64,000 nucleotides of DNA from Candidatus Poribacteria bacterium (GCA_022822785.1 JAJEAL010000093.1:62001-126000), one strand, 5' to 3'; positions 35,416 through 45,510 are shown, numbered from the stretch's first letter. Translations and numbers: made by a program. Notes: a model not told the origin generated them from the sequence alone.

Positions 35416-35589
35416 ATGGTATTTTCTGTTAGCGCGTTTGTCGTCGGTATAGGAATGCTTATTGGTGGTTTGACGTATCCGGGATTACTCATATCAGGGG
35501 CAGGTCTTTTTGGGGTCGCCCCGGACTATGTGAAAGCGATTTTAAGAATTTTCAGAAGAGGTAAAGGAGGAGAAAATGCGGAAGAATAG
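35416..35589 (+). CDS. Small membrane protein
   Basis: 57 residues from ATG 35416 (an in-frame GTG at 35404 is possible). One or two hydrophobic stretches (about 2-36, Gly-rich) and a basic tail RIFRRGKGG. It overlaps the next gene by 14 bases. Just upstream, ATG 35334 opens a 27-codon frame ending at 35415, which could be a leader. No family recognised. Confidence 0.6.
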   Translation: MVFSVSAFVVGIGMLIGGLTYPGLLISGAGLFGVAPDYVKAILRIFRRGKGGENAEE

Positions 35590-36220
35590 AGCAGCATATA
35601 GTTTAGCGGTTGGTGGTTTTCTCTCCCTGCTTACAGCTGGTTTGATTTTCCTAGTCGCACAAGATAGAATGACGACCGAAGTAAATCAGGTATTGGTGCT
35701 TATTTCAGGAATGACCACAATTGCTGCACTGACAGCATTTCAACAGTCTGTAGAGAATAGCACATCACCTTCTTTTGTTCGTGTCCCTTTTGATGAGGTT
35801 CTTGTGAGCAAGAGTCTTTCTGAGGGATTTACAGCACTTGATACGTCCCCTACTGAGGACGAAAAGGTTGCAGAACCGTGGGATTTAAGTTTAGGGCAGC
35901 TCGTTGGCTTAGACAACTCGTTGGCATTAGCAAAGTTGCGGATAGAACTTGAACGGGAACTTAGACACATCGCTCACAATAATCAAACAGATATTAGTTC
36001 TCGGCCGTTAGGGATTACAAGAATGGCTCAAGAACTTGTGTCCCGAAAAATTTTACCCCCTACTTGGCTTGGACCTTTGAAAGAAATTACGCACGTTTGC
36101 AACCATGCGATCCATGGTAAAACGGAAGTTCCTGATGATATCGCTGCTTCTGTTGTGAGTGTTGGTGGTCAACTGCTTGAACAACTCCGTCTTGTGCGAA
36201 ATAACGGAGGTACGTCATGA
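35576..36220 (+). CDS. Membrane protein with DUF4145-like domain
   Basis: 214 residues. Two N-terminal TM helices (about 8-29 and 36-58), then a soluble alpha-helical domain (about 95-208). Its LAKLRIELERELRHIA, GITRMAQELVSRKILPP and ITHVCNHAIHGK segments match the DUF4145 pattern of HEPN-related helical domains, including the conserved N/H-x-x-x-H near CNHAIHG. Function is unknown; DUF4145 is often found in defence and membrane stress proteins. Its stop overlaps the start of the zinc dehydrogenase gene by 4 bases, so the two are translated together. Confidence 0.65.
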   Translation: MRKNRAAYSLAVGGFLSLLTAGLIFLVAQDRMTTEVNQVLVLISGMTTIAALTAFQQSVENSTSPSFVRVPFDEVLVSKSLSEGFTALDTSPTEDEKVAEPWDLSLGQLVGLDNSLALAKLRIELERELRHIAHNNQTDISSRPLGITRMAQELVSRKILPPTWLGPLKEITHVCNHAIHGKTEVPDDIAASVVSVGGQLLEQLRLVRNNGGTS

Positions 36221-37236
36221 AAGCTGCCGTCTTTGAAGAAACTGGGAAATTAAGCGTACAGGATAAGCCGGTCCCGACCCTCAATTCAGGCGATGTTCTG
36301 ATTAAAGTCGATCTATGCGGTATCTGTGCATCCGATTTGGCAGCACTCAACGGGGACATTACCGACTACTCGCCACCCGTCGTGATGGGACACGAACTCG
36401 CCGGAATCGTCGTTGAAAGCCGACACCCCGACGTGAAAATCGGCGAGAAGGTGACGGTGAATCCGATGCTCTCCTGCGGAAACTGCGAGTACTGCCGGGC
36501 AGACCTCGACAAGTATTGCTCGAACATTGAAGGGATTGGACATGACATTGACGGCGGATATGCCGAATACCTCCGGATGCCGAAGCACGGGATTGACACA
36601 GGCAAGCTGATTTCGGTGCCAGATGTAATTTCGTCGGAAGAATTGATTTTCCTAGAGCCGTTGGGATGCTGCATCAACGCAATGCGTGAAACAATTCTCA
36701 ACAAAAGCGTCGCTATCCTAGGCGCGGGACCCATCGGCTTGATGTTTGCTCAACTCACGAGAAAAACAGGGTTGCAGACATTCGTTCTTGAACCGCTCGC
36801 ACATCGGCGGCGTACAGCGAATGAAGTGGGGGCAGATGCCACACTTGATATTACAGCGGAACAGGTGGAGACGCTCATTGAGCAGACCACCGGCGGCGTG
36901 GATACCGTCATCTCTGCGACGGTCAATGATCAACGCGCGATAGATCTCGCCTTCAAGGTTGTACGGCGGGGCGGCTGCGTAAATTTCTTCGGACTTGCAC
37001 CGGGCGGGCAGGAGCTGCGGATTAACCTTGAGCATTTTCATTACATGGGACACAAATTGATGGCGTCGTGGGCATTCTCGCGCTGGAGTTTGAACGAATC
37101 TCGCCAACTGCTTACTGACAACGAGATTAACCTCAAGCCGTTGCTGACGGATCGGTTCCCGATTGAGGGAGTAGCCGAAGGGTTTGAAAATGCCCGGCAG
37201 CAGCGTGGCGTGAAAAGCGTCTTGGTCGGTGGGTAA
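36217..37236 (+). CDS. Zinc-dependent alcohol dehydrogenase (MDR family)
   Basis: 339 residues. Catalytic zinc residues Cys in LCGICASD (about 33-40) and His in GHELAG (about 59-64). The structural zinc has four cysteines in CGNCEYCRADLDKYC. NAD-binding loop is ILGAGPIGLM (about 168-177). Similar to sorbitol/threonine dehydrogenases; substrate unknown. It overlaps the DUF4145-like gene by 4 bases (ATGA), an odd but real coupling. Confidence 0.93.
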   Translation: MKAAVFEETGKLSVQDKPVPTLNSGDVLIKVDLCGICASDLAALNGDITDYSPPVVMGHELAGIVVESRHPDVKIGEKVTVNPMLSCGNCEYCRADLDKYCSNIEGIGHDIDGGYAEYLRMPKHGIDTGKLISVPDVISSEELIFLEPLGCCINAMRETILNKSVAILGAGPIGLMFAQLTRKTGLQTFVLEPLAHRRRTANEVGADATLDITAEQVETLIEQTTGGVDTVISATVNDQRAIDLAFKVVRRGGCVNFFGLAPGGQELRINLEHFHYMGHKLMASWAFSRWSLNESRQLLTDNEINLKPLLTDRFPIEGVAEGFENARQQRGVKSVLVGG

Positions 37237-37354
37237 ATGCACCAAATCAGGGGATACCTAAAAGCGTGCTGGACAAATCGGTTCATTTTCAAGAGTAGAG
37301 CTAAGCCGCTATTACTGAGTGTATGTTAAATCCGAAATCTGGTTGTTATTATCA

Positions 37355-37962
37355 ATGAATCAGGGTATGCTCGTCAACGCCGATAAACCACATCTATGGA
37401 AAAATGATATCACCGCGTCAATAGATCTCTATAATGATTGGTTCATGTGCTCTGCGCCAAAAACGTATCAAGAGGTACGGAAAGAGACAACCGAGCGCGT
37501 ACAAGAAACAATTCAATTAACGCTCAAGAACAAAGACAACTCGCCTTGATTGGGGCATTTTTGAAGGAACGTAACTATACTGAGTATCCCCATCAGACAG
37601 GACTCTCCTTCAGAGATCTGCCATCTGGCACGTTTGCTTTTCGTTTGAACGTACGAGCTGGTAGAGATAGAAGCGTTAATATACCTGTTGATGTTGTCGT
37701 TCAGCCACATGGACATCATTCAGGCGATTTGCCAATCTTGATTGAAGCCAAATCCGCCGGCGATTTTACTAATACGAACAAGCGGCGAAAAGAAGAAGCA
37801 ACCAAAGTCAATCAATTACGTGCACGTTACGGAGCAGACCTCCAATTTATTCTATTTCCCTGTGGATATTTTGATGCTGGTTACCTAGGCTACGAAGCAG
37901 CCGAGGAAATAGACTGGATTTGGGAACACCGAATTGAAGATATGGAGTTACTCGGAATATGA
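37355..37962 (+). pseudogene. XamI-type restriction endonuclease, broken by deletion and frameshift
   Basis: The N-terminal piece (ATG 37355 to a stop at 37549) reads LVNADKPHLWKNDITASIDL, then NDWFMCSAPKTYQEVRKETT, matching the start of XamI-family endonucleases. The C-terminal piece is in the +2 frame (open from 37438 to 37962): IPVDVVVQP, then ILIEAKSAGDFTNTNKRRKE and CGYFDAGYLGYEAAEEIDWIW, the catalytic (E-x-K) and C-terminal core of the same family. Together they cover only about 200 residues, while intact members are over 300, so about 100 residues are missing as well as the frame being broken near 37510-37550. The endonuclease is almost surely inactive. Its stop overlaps the methylase start. 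Confidence 0.8.
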
Positions 37963-39557
37963 AAATGAAGGCACTCCAACAGATCGAATCTGACCGGCAG
38001 AATGCACAGACAAAGCTAGATAGCCTAAAAAGTGCCTCTGAGCGCAACAAAATGGGACAATACGCGACTCCCTTCTCCCTTGCACGCGAGATTGTTGAAT
38101 TTGTCAGAGATACATATTTTGCTGAAACAGATCGGATTCGTTTCCTAGATCCGGCTGTGGGCACAGGGGCTTTTTTTTCAGCAATGCTTCATGCTTTCCC
38201 GAAAACGCGAATTGGAAATGCTGTTGGAATTGAACTCGACTCACAAATTGTTTCGATCACTAAAAATTTATGGACAGCATGGGGATTAGAAGTAGTTAAA
38301 GCGGATTTTGCACAATTACCTTTTCCGACCTTTCCTATGTTCAACTTGCATCTTGTCAATCCTCCTTATGTTCGACATCATCACCTCGATCCGGAGACAA
38401 AGCAGCGTCTTCAAGAAAAAATCAAAACTGCGGTCGGACTTAATTTGAATGGCCTGGCAGGTCTGTACTGCTATTTTCTTTTGATAGCTCATAGGTGGCT
38501 AGCCCAAGATGGGATTGGCGTCTGGCTTATCCCTTCTGAGTTTATGGATGTCAAGTATGGAGAAGTTGTCAAACGTTATTTAACGGAACAGGTTTCCTTG
38601 CGGCATATACATCGTTTTGATGCGGAAGCACTGCAATTTGACGATGCCCTTGTTTCTTCAACCGTGCTAGTTTTTCAAAATCGTAAGCCCGAACAGGAAG
38701 GTGAGGTAACTTTTTCCCTAGGTGGCACCCTGAAGGCTCCGCGTACCTGCACACGCATTCGTCAACGGCAGCTAGCACAGGTAAGCAAGTGGACCTCGCT
38801 TCCGAGCAAATCAATGCGATATGCTGTGCGCGATGTCCATCAACTTAACAAAACAACAACGATTGGGGACCTTTTTGAAATCCGTCGGGGACTAGCAACC
38901 GGCGCAAATCAGTTTTTTATTTTGCGCCGCGATGTTGCCAGTGATAAAGGTCTGCCCGAACAATTTTTACGACCAATCTTGCCAAGTCCCAGATATCTAA
39001 ATGATGAAAAAATATTCGCTGCCGACGACGGTTTCCCACTCGTTCAGCCGTCTTTGGTATTGTTAGATTGTGATTTGGAAGATAGCGAAATCGGAGACTA
39101 TCCATCACTAAAGGCTTACCTCGATTGGGGCCAGTCACAAGGATTTGCTGACCGGTACATTACCCGCCATCGACGGCCATGGTTCAAACAGGAAAATCGA
39201 CCGGCAGCTCCTATTTTATGCAGCTATATGTCTCGCACCAAGTCAGGTAATTCTGGACTACGATTTTTTCAAAATTATTCGCAGGCAACTAGTCCAAATG
39301 TCTATCTAATGCTTTATCCGAATCAAGAGGTGCAGCAGGCTTGTAAGAATAATGTCGATCTCCTCACTCAGTTGTTCAATCTGCTGAAGCAGGCTAAGGA
39401 TGAATATCTGCTTTATGAAGGACGAACCTATGGAGGCGGACTTAACAAAATTGAACCCAAAGAGCTTGCCCGAGTGCCGTTACCTAATGATCCACTATTA
39501 CGATCAATCACCGTTACGTCCAAACAACTCTTCTTACTTGAAAATAAGTCACTATGA
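37959..39557 (+). CDS. Type II DNA adenine methyltransferase of the XamI locus
   Basis: 532 residues. Motif X/I region KMGQYATPFSLA and FLDPAVGTGAFF (about 62-73), motif IV NPPYVRHH (about 134-141) in the gamma order (I before IV), the N6-adenine class with a C-terminal target-recognition region. It would protect the site of the linked endonuclease (GTCGAC if the XamI specificity is kept). The methylase is intact although the endonuclease is broken, so it is now a solitary methylase. It overlaps the endonuclease remnant by 4 bases and the UbiA gene by 4 bases. Confidence 0.9.
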   Translation: MKMKALQQIESDRQNAQTKLDSLKSASERNKMGQYATPFSLAREIVEFVRDTYFAETDRIRFLDPAVGTGAFFSAMLHAFPKTRIGNAVGIELDSQIVSITKNLWTAWGLEVVKADFAQLPFPTFPMFNLHLVNPPYVRHHHLDPETKQRLQEKIKTAVGLNLNGLAGLYCYFLLIAHRWLAQDGIGVWLIPSEFMDVKYGEVVKRYLTEQVSLRHIHRFDAEALQFDDALVSSTVLVFQNRKPEQEGEVTFSLGGTLKAPRTCTRIRQRQLAQVSKWTSLPSKSMRYAVRDVHQLNKTTTIGDLFEIRRGLATGANQFFILRRDVASDKGLPEQFLRPILPSPRYLNDEKIFAADDGFPLVQPSLVLLDCDLEDSEIGDYPSLKAYLDWGQSQGFADRYITRHRRPWFKQENRPAAPILCSYMSRTKSGNSGLRFFQNYSQATSPNVYLMLYPNQEVQQACKNNVDLLTQLFNLLKQAKDEYLLYEGRTYGGGLNKIEPKELARVPLPNDPLLRSITVTSKQLFLLENKSL

Positions 39558-40474
39558 ACACATTAAAAGCCTATCTGGAACTAATCCGCTATCCACTCTT
39601 TGCAATTCCAATCGTCGCAACGCTACCCGGCGCCCTGATCGCTTCAGCAGGTGAGTGGAATTGGCGGGTTGGGTTGACGTTGCTCGTTGCACTGCTCGGT
39701 TACTTCGCAGGCATGATGAAGAACGACTACTTCCACCGTGAACAGGACGCCGTTGTGAATCCCGACCGTCCACTCCCGTCGGACCGACTCACGCCTCGGC
39801 AGGTGCTGATCACCGCGAGCAGCACCTACATTATCTGTGTCATCTTAGGATTCACGCTCCACATCAAAGCAGGGCTTCTGGTGGTTGCCCTTGTGATGAT
39901 TTCCCACTTATACAACGCCTTCTTTAAGGAACGCGGAATATTGGGGAGCATTAGCCTGCCCCTCGGCATCGGGCTGCTCAACGTGTTTGGTGCACTCGCT
40001 GTAAGCGGGAGTGTACCACGCCTCGTCTGGTATGCGTTTGCCGCTACGACACTCTACGATTGCGGTACACACATCACGACGACCTTCAAAGATCTTGAAC
40101 GGGATGAAAAACTCGGTATCACCACCACTCCCCTGCAACTTGGAATCAAGCCCGCCCTCGTCTGCGCTGCTGTATCGACCATACTGTCCTTTATCGTCGC
40201 CGTGTTACCCCACTGGCTTGAAGGCGTCAGTTGGCACTACACCCTATGGGTGGTCTTTGCCCTGCTCGCGACAAGTATTACTCGTCTGCCCCTTTACCTA
40301 AACCCGACTGAGAAAAACGGCTATCGCGCCCTGAAAGGCTCAATGGTAGGTGCCATCATATTTTTCCCCTGCCTGATCGGTGTTCAGATCTCGCTGTGGG
40401 GTTCCGCGCTTGTGATTGTGCCGTTGCTGCTTGTGACGATGACTTTGCTAGAAGTGACAAAGCGGGAAGTATGA
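39554..40474 (+). CDS. UbiA-family prenyltransferase
   Basis: 306 residues, about 8-9 TM helices. First Asp-rich motif NDYFHREQDAVVNPDRPLPS (about 56-75) and second TTFKDLERDEKLGI (about 175-188), the Mg-binding motifs of the family. It joins a prenyl chain to an aromatic or similar acceptor in the membrane (quinone, heme or lipid synthesis); the exact product is unknown. ATG 39554 lies inside the methylase end (ATGA), so a defence gene and a lipid gene are coupled. Confidence 0.9.
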   Translation: MNTLKAYLELIRYPLFAIPIVATLPGALIASAGEWNWRVGLTLLVALLGYFAGMMKNDYFHREQDAVVNPDRPLPSDRLTPRQVLITASSTYIICVILGFTLHIKAGLLVVALVMISHLYNAFFKERGILGSISLPLGIGLLNVFGALAVSGSVPRLVWYAFAATTLYDCGTHITTTFKDLERDEKLGITTTPLQLGIKPALVCAAVSTILSFIVAVLPHWLEGVSWHYTLWVVFALLATSITRLPLYLNPTEKNGYRALKGSMVGAIIFFPCLIGVQISLWGSALVIVPLLLVTMTLLEVTKREV

Positions 40475-40583
40475 TGTGTTATGTGTTGTATTAATCAGAG
40501 ACACATCTGCCGCTATTAGAAGAGCCTTTAATCTAACTGAAGATGAATTTTACCAAACATAAACAAGTTGAGGATTAAAATCT

Positions 40584-43220
40584 ATGACCGATATTCCAAA
40601 AACATACGCGCCGCACGACATCGAAGAAAAATGGTATAAATTCTGGCGGGACCACGGTTATTTCCATGCCGCCGACACATCTGACAAGCCCCCTTACTCG
40701 GTTGTGATTCCGCCTCCGAACATAACAGGAAGTTTGCATATCGGGCACGCGCTAGATAACACCTTACAAGATGTGCTAATCCGTTGGCGACGGATGCAGG
40801 GGTATAATACGCTCTGGATGCCGGGTACAGATCATGCAGGCATCGTCACGGAAATTATCATGGAGAAGCAGCTCGCCGCCTGGGGAACAACCCGTGAAGA
40901 ACTCGGACGTGAAAAATTCATCGCGCGGATGTGGAACTGGAAAGACGAATCTCGCGGGACAATCATTGATCAGTTAGAACAACTCGGCTGCTCCTGCGAT
41001 TGGGAACGCGAACGATTCACAATGGATGAAGGACTCTCCAAGGCGGTCCGCACGGCGTTTGTTCAACTTTATGATGCAGGTCTCATCTATCGTGGGGAGT
41101 ACATGGTCAACTGGTGTCCAAACTGCCAAACCGCGGTTTCCGACCTCGAAGTCGAGCCAGTTGAAATTGACGGCAACTTCTACCATATCAGATATCCGAT
41201 TAAGGATTCAGATGAATCCGTTGAAATTGCGACAACGCGCCCGGAGACGATGCTCGGCGACACAGCAGTTGCCGTCCACCCGGAAGACACGCGCTATCAA
41301 CACCTCATCGGGAAAACGGCAATCCTACCGGTTCTCGGACGCGAACTTCCAATCATCGCGGATGAATATGTCGATCTCGAATTTGGCACGGGCGCATTGA
41401 AAGTCACACCCGCGCATGACCCAAACGACTATGAAATCGGTCAACGGCATCAACTTGAGCAGATTAACATACTGAATCCGGACGGGAGTCTGAACGAGAA
41501 TGCCGGGGCAAAGTATCAAGATATGGATCGGGTTGCGTGTCGCGAGGTATTAATCGAAGATCTGCGCGAACAAGAGTATCTACTTAAAATTGTCCCGCAC
41601 AGACATGCGGTTGGACATCATGATCGATGCAACCAAATTATCGAACCGTACATCTCGCCGCAGTGGTATCTTAACGTCAAACCGCTCGCTGACCGATCAC
41701 TCGACGCCGCAAGACGCGGCGATGTGGTGTTTCTCCCAGAGCGTGAAACTAGACGGTTTTATCAATGGTTGGAAAATATTGAGCCGTGGCCCATTTCCCG
41801 CCAACGCTGGTGGGGACACCAACTCCCGATTTGGCACTGCGACGCTTGCGACGAAATCACGGTGGCAGTGTCTCCTCCTTCTCGCTGCGCCCACTGCAAC
41901 TCCGACAAAATTTGGCAGGATGAGGAGGTGCTTGATACATGGTTCAGTTCGGGGCTATGGCCCTTCTCGACCATGGGGTGGCCCGATGAGACAGATACTC
42001 TCAAGACGTTCTACCCGACCTCTGTCCTAGTAACAGGTTGGGATATCCTCTTCTTCTGGGTCGCTCGGATGATCATGCTCGGTCTCCAGTGTATGGATGA
42101 GGTGCCATTCCGACATGTCTACCTCCATGCGCTAGTTGCTGATGAACATGGACAGAAACAGAGCAAGTCAAAAGGTAATGCTATTGACCCCGTGCCGACT
42201 ATCAACCAGTACGGTGCTGATGCGTTTCGCTTTGCGCTCGTATTCTCCGCTGCACCGAATCCATATATTGCCTTGGCAGAATCTCAAATCGAGGCGGGGA
42301 AACGGTTTGCCAACAAGATCTGGAACGCCTCTCGCTTGTTACTGATGAATCTCGAGGATTTTCAGCCGGGGCAGCGGACGAATCTTATCCTATGTGATAG
42401 GTGGATTCGCAGCCGCTTTAACGCAACTGTGGAAACCGTAACAACATGCCTTGAAGAGTTCCGTTTTAATGACGCAGCGCACGCACTCTACGAATTTCTC
42501 TGGCATGAGTATTGTGATTGGTACGTTGAACTCATCAAGCAGCGCCTCTACTATACCGACGATTCAGCGGCAAAGCACACCGCACAGGCAGTCGCCTCCG
42601 AAATTCTCGAAGGCACAATGCGAATGCTGCATCCAATTATGCCGTTCATCACAGAAGAGATTTGGCAGCGGCTCCCTCACAAAGGTGAAAGTATCATGGT
42701 CGCTCCTTGGCCCCAACTGCAATCGACAGAGACCGATGCGAAGGCAGAAGAAGCGATGCAGATAATCATGGATGTTATTGATGGCATCCGCAGCGTCCGC
42801 GGCGAGATGAACGTGCCCCCCTCCAGTGAAGTCGAAATCCTGATTCAAACCCCAAACCGGGAAATAGCTGAACTCCTCACCGAACATCTGGAGGAATACC
42901 TGCCAGCGTTCACGCGGTTCTCGCAAATCTCTATTGCAGATCATCAGGAGAAGCCTGCCGCCGCCGCCGTAGCGGTGATTAGCGATATCGTGATCTATAT
43001 CCCACTCGCCGGAATCATCGACATTGAGAAGGAGAAGGATCGTTTGCAGAAGCGGCTGGACAAAGTACTCAAAGAACTCACCAACACCCAGAAGACGCTC
43101 GACAATCCGAACTTCGTTAACCGTGCGCCGGAAGCGGTGGTTGAGCAGAAACGGACCCGACTAGCGACTCTCGAATCGGAGCAGGAGAAGTTGGCAGCAA
43201 ATATAGAAATGTTAGGTTGA
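40584..43220 (+). CDS. valS: Valyl-tRNA synthetase
   Basis: 878 residues, class Ia. HIGH motif in PNITGSLHIGHAL (about 42-54). The KMSKS loop is in GQKQSKSKGNAIDP (about 527), with Gln in place of Met. ValRS-specific text DHAGIVTE, the zinc-like knuckle CDACDE...CAHC (about 419-441) and the C-terminal coiled-coil (about 805-875, EKEKDRLQKRLDKVLKE) are all present. ATG 40584 with GAGGA upstream. Normal length. Confidence 0.98.
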   Translation: MTDIPKTYAPHDIEEKWYKFWRDHGYFHAADTSDKPPYSVVIPPPNITGSLHIGHALDNTLQDVLIRWRRMQGYNTLWMPGTDHAGIVTEIIMEKQLAAWGTTREELGREKFIARMWNWKDESRGTIIDQLEQLGCSCDWERERFTMDEGLSKAVRTAFVQLYDAGLIYRGEYMVNWCPNCQTAVSDLEVEPVEIDGNFYHIRYPIKDSDESVEIATTRPETMLGDTAVAVHPEDTRYQHLIGKTAILPVLGRELPIIADEYVDLEFGTGALKVTPAHDPNDYEIGQRHQLEQINILNPDGSLNENAGAKYQDMDRVACREVLIEDLREQEYLLKIVPHRHAVGHHDRCNQIIEPYISPQWYLNVKPLADRSLDAARRGDVVFLPERETRRFYQWLENIEPWPISRQRWWGHQLPIWHCDACDEITVAVSPPSRCAHCNSDKIWQDEEVLDTWFSSGLWPFSTMGWPDETDTLKTFYPTSVLVTGWDILFFWVARMIMLGLQCMDEVPFRHVYLHALVADEHGQKQSKSKGNAIDPVPTINQYGADAFRFALVFSAAPNPYIALAESQIEAGKRFANKIWNASRLLLMNLEDFQPGQRTNLILCDRWIRSRFNATVETVTTCLEEFRFNDAAHALYEFLWHEYCDWYVELIKQRLYYTDDSAAKHTAQAVASEILEGTMRMLHPIMPFITEEIWQRLPHKGESIMVAPWPQLQSTETDAKAEEAMQIIMDVIDGIRSVRGEMNVPPSSEVEILIQTPNREIAELLTEHLEEYLPAFTRFSQISIADHQEKPAAAAVAVISDIVIYIPLAGIIDIEKEKDRLQKRLDKVLKELTNTQKTLDNPNFVNRAPEAVVEQKRTRLATLESEQEKLAANIEMLG

Positions 43221-43279
43221 AGCCCTACTCTGAGACACCCGGAAAGCATCTGGATTGGTAATTATGGTGAAGGATTAAA

Positions 43280-44431
43280 ATGGCAATAACCGAAAAAAAT
43301 TATCCCACCGCTAAAAAAGTTGTCGTAGTAGGCGCGGGAATCGTCGGAGCATCAATAGTCTATAATCTATCGCGTCGCAAAGGCGTTGCCGTGACCGTCC
43401 TTGAGCGGGATGAGCCGTGTGCAGGAGCGTCGGAACACTCCTTTGCATGGTTGAACGCCTTCGGCAAAGATCCCGTGAGTTACCATCATTTCAACCGACG
43501 GTCGATGGACATCTGGGATCGATTTGCTCGCAGGCTAGGGATGGATCTTGACCTCCACTGGGGTGGGGAACTCCGGTGGGAACACACGCCGGACCGAGCA
43601 GAGGCACTGCGTCAACGTGTTAAGCTGCTACAGGCGCGGGGGTATCCCACTCGCATCATTTCAAAAGACGAAATACGGGGACTTGAACCCAATCTTTCCC
43701 CCGGTCCCGTAACGATAGCCTCTTTTTCAGAGATTGATGGACGGGTGGACCCACTCAAGGTGGTTGACGCTTGTTTACAACAGGCATGTGACAACGGAAC
43801 AGTGCTGCATACCCAAACCCCAGCTACAGAACTGTGTCTCAATGAGCACGGAAAAATAGAGGCGGTCAAGACCCCTAGTGGGGAAATCAGTTGCGATGCG
43901 GTGGTATTAGCGAACGGAACTGCTACAACAGCACTCGCCGCCACCGCAGGCGTTCACATCCCCCAGCAGAATAGTCCCGGCGTGGTGATTCGCACCGATC
44001 CGCAACCACCGATACTACAAAACGTATCAGCACTTCACCTGCCACCTATTGACGAGGACCGACATGAAATTCACCTGCGACAATCTGCCGACGGAACGTT
44101 TGCCATCGGTCAAGGTTCGCAGGAAAGCGTAGACCGTGACGACTCCCAAGCACACGCGGATTCCCTCTTGAGTCGTGCTATTCATTATTTGCCTGCCCTC
44201 GCCGGTGCGAGAGCCATCCCAAAACCGGTTGGCTATCGCCCAATGCCGATTGATGGCTTGCCTGTGTTAGGATTTTGTGAGGCGGTGCCGAATCTGTATG
44301 TCGCTTTGATGCACAGCGGGGTCACGTTGGCGCCTTTGGTCGGAGAATTGGCGACGTTAGAGATTGTTGATGGTGCCCGAGTGGAAATGCTTGACCCCTA
44401 TCGTCCGGAGCGGTTCAGGTCCGCTAATTGA
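43280..44431 (+). CDS. FAD-dependent oxidoreductase (DAO family)
   Basis: 383 residues. FAD-binding loop VVGAGIVGASIVYNLS (about 14-29) and the D-amino-acid-oxidase-like fold with CAGASEHSFAWLNAFGKD, typical of glycine oxidase/sarcosine oxidase-like enzymes. Ends VGYRPMPIDGLPVLG, the usual DAO C-terminal signature. It probably oxidises an amine or amino acid, passing electrons to oxygen or quinone. Stands between valS and a PhyH gene. Confidence 0.9.
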   Translation: MAITEKNYPTAKKVVVVGAGIVGASIVYNLSRRKGVAVTVLERDEPCAGASEHSFAWLNAFGKDPVSYHHFNRRSMDIWDRFARRLGMDLDLHWGGELRWEHTPDRAEALRQRVKLLQARGYPTRIISKDEIRGLEPNLSPGPVTIASFSEIDGRVDPLKVVDACLQQACDNGTVLHTQTPATELCLNEHGKIEAVKTPSGEISCDAVVLANGTATTALAATAGVHIPQQNSPGVVIRTDPQPPILQNVSALHLPPIDEDRHEIHLRQSADGTFAIGQGSQESVDRDDSQAHADSLLSRAIHYLPALAGARAIPKPVGYRPMPIDGLPVLGFCEAVPNLYVALMHSGVTLAPLVGELATLEIVDGARVEMLDPYRPERFRSAN

Positions 44432-44483
44432 ACGAATCTACACTATATAGCAAATTATCTTGTAAAGGTAGTCTTCTATGCCA

Positions 44484-44541
44484 TCCCGATACAATCGGGA
44501 TGATCCGAGGTCCCAAACTAATCCCGATGCGCCGGGACGCT
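44484..44541. repeat. CCCGAT-type dispersed repeat
   Basis: A hairpin ATCCCGAT-ACA-ATCGGGAT at 44485-44503 is followed by AATCCCGATGCGCCGGGACG. It belongs with the similar pieces at 14183-14268 and 47.9-48.2 kb. It fills part of the 203-base gap before the PhyH gene. Confidence 0.6.
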
Positions 44542-44634
44542 ACATTTGGCAGATGATCAAGCGTTTACCAAATTAGCAACATCGAAATGTCAACACGCCC
44601 TAGCTTGATATACCATAATAAGGAGCACTGACCG

Positions 44635-45465
44635 ATGCAACCAATACAACAAACCCCAACGGCAGAAGTGCCCTCAAAGCCAGCCGCCGAGCTGATTGCC
44701 TACCCTAGTCGAGAAGAACGTGCACAGGCGATGGAACGCGACGGCTTCGTTTTTCTTCCTGCGGTCCTCAGCCCCGAACAGGTTCAAGAGTTGCGCGAAT
44801 GTTCTGACCGCATCCAAACCATCGCAACGCCGAGATGGGATTTTATTGACCCCGAAGGCAGCGGGATTAAAACGATCCAGAACGCGTTCAATCGGGACCC
44901 CCTCTATCTCGACTTCCTCGACAAACCGGGCGTTATCGAATTGGTTGAAGACACGCTGGGCGAAGATTGCCACCTCATCCAGATGACCCAATGGAACACA
45001 GGGAAGCGGGAGGAACAGAAGATGCACACCGATTGGAAGCCGATCCTGCTGCCCGATGATGTAGCAAGCGATCCGCGGGTCAAGATTCCAGCACTGATTA
45101 TGACCGCCCACTTCTATCTGGATGATATGTACGAAGCGCTTGGACCCACGCGTGTCGTCCCCGGCAGCCATCGCGCCGGCATAAGACCGGAACGGGATCA
45201 GGATAGGTGGAACGGCGCGGAAGAGCGATCAATCCTCTGTAAAGCGGGCGACGTGATTGTTTTCAGGAGCGATGTGTGGCATCGGGGCGGCGCCAATCGT
45301 ACCGATCAGGTCCGTTACCTGCTGCAGGTCCATTACGCAAATCGGTGGATCGCCCAACGATTTCCACCGTTTCTGAGTTTTCAATTTGACCCGGCGATTT
45401 TATCGAAAGCGACACCACGCCAGCGCCGCCTATTGGGCGAACATCGTCCGGGACCCTTTGCTTGA
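44635..45465 (+). CDS. Phytanoyl-CoA dioxygenase (PhyH) family enzyme
   Basis: 276 residues. Fe(II)/2-oxoglutarate-dependent oxygenase fold. The metal motif is H-x-D in KMHTDWKP (about 126-133) and the distal His in SDVWHRGG (about 217-224); the 2-oxoglutarate Arg is likely in DQVRYLLQVHY. PhyH-like enzymes hydroxylate many small molecules; substrate unknown. Poribacteria-type genomes carry many copies of this family. Confidence 0.9.
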   Translation: MQPIQQTPTAEVPSKPAAELIAYPSREERAQAMERDGFVFLPAVLSPEQVQELRECSDRIQTIATPRWDFIDPEGSGIKTIQNAFNRDPLYLDFLDKPGVIELVEDTLGEDCHLIQMTQWNTGKREEQKMHTDWKPILLPDDVASDPRVKIPALIMTAHFYLDDMYEALGPTRVVPGSHRAGIRPERDQDRWNGAEERSILCKAGDVIVFRSDVWHRGGANRTDQVRYLLQVHYANRWIAQRFPPFLSFQFDPAILSKATPRQRRLLGEHRPGPFA

Positions 45466-45510
45466 AACAGGGAGTATCAGTGTAATAGTGCCAAAACTTC
45501 GGAGGAAACC

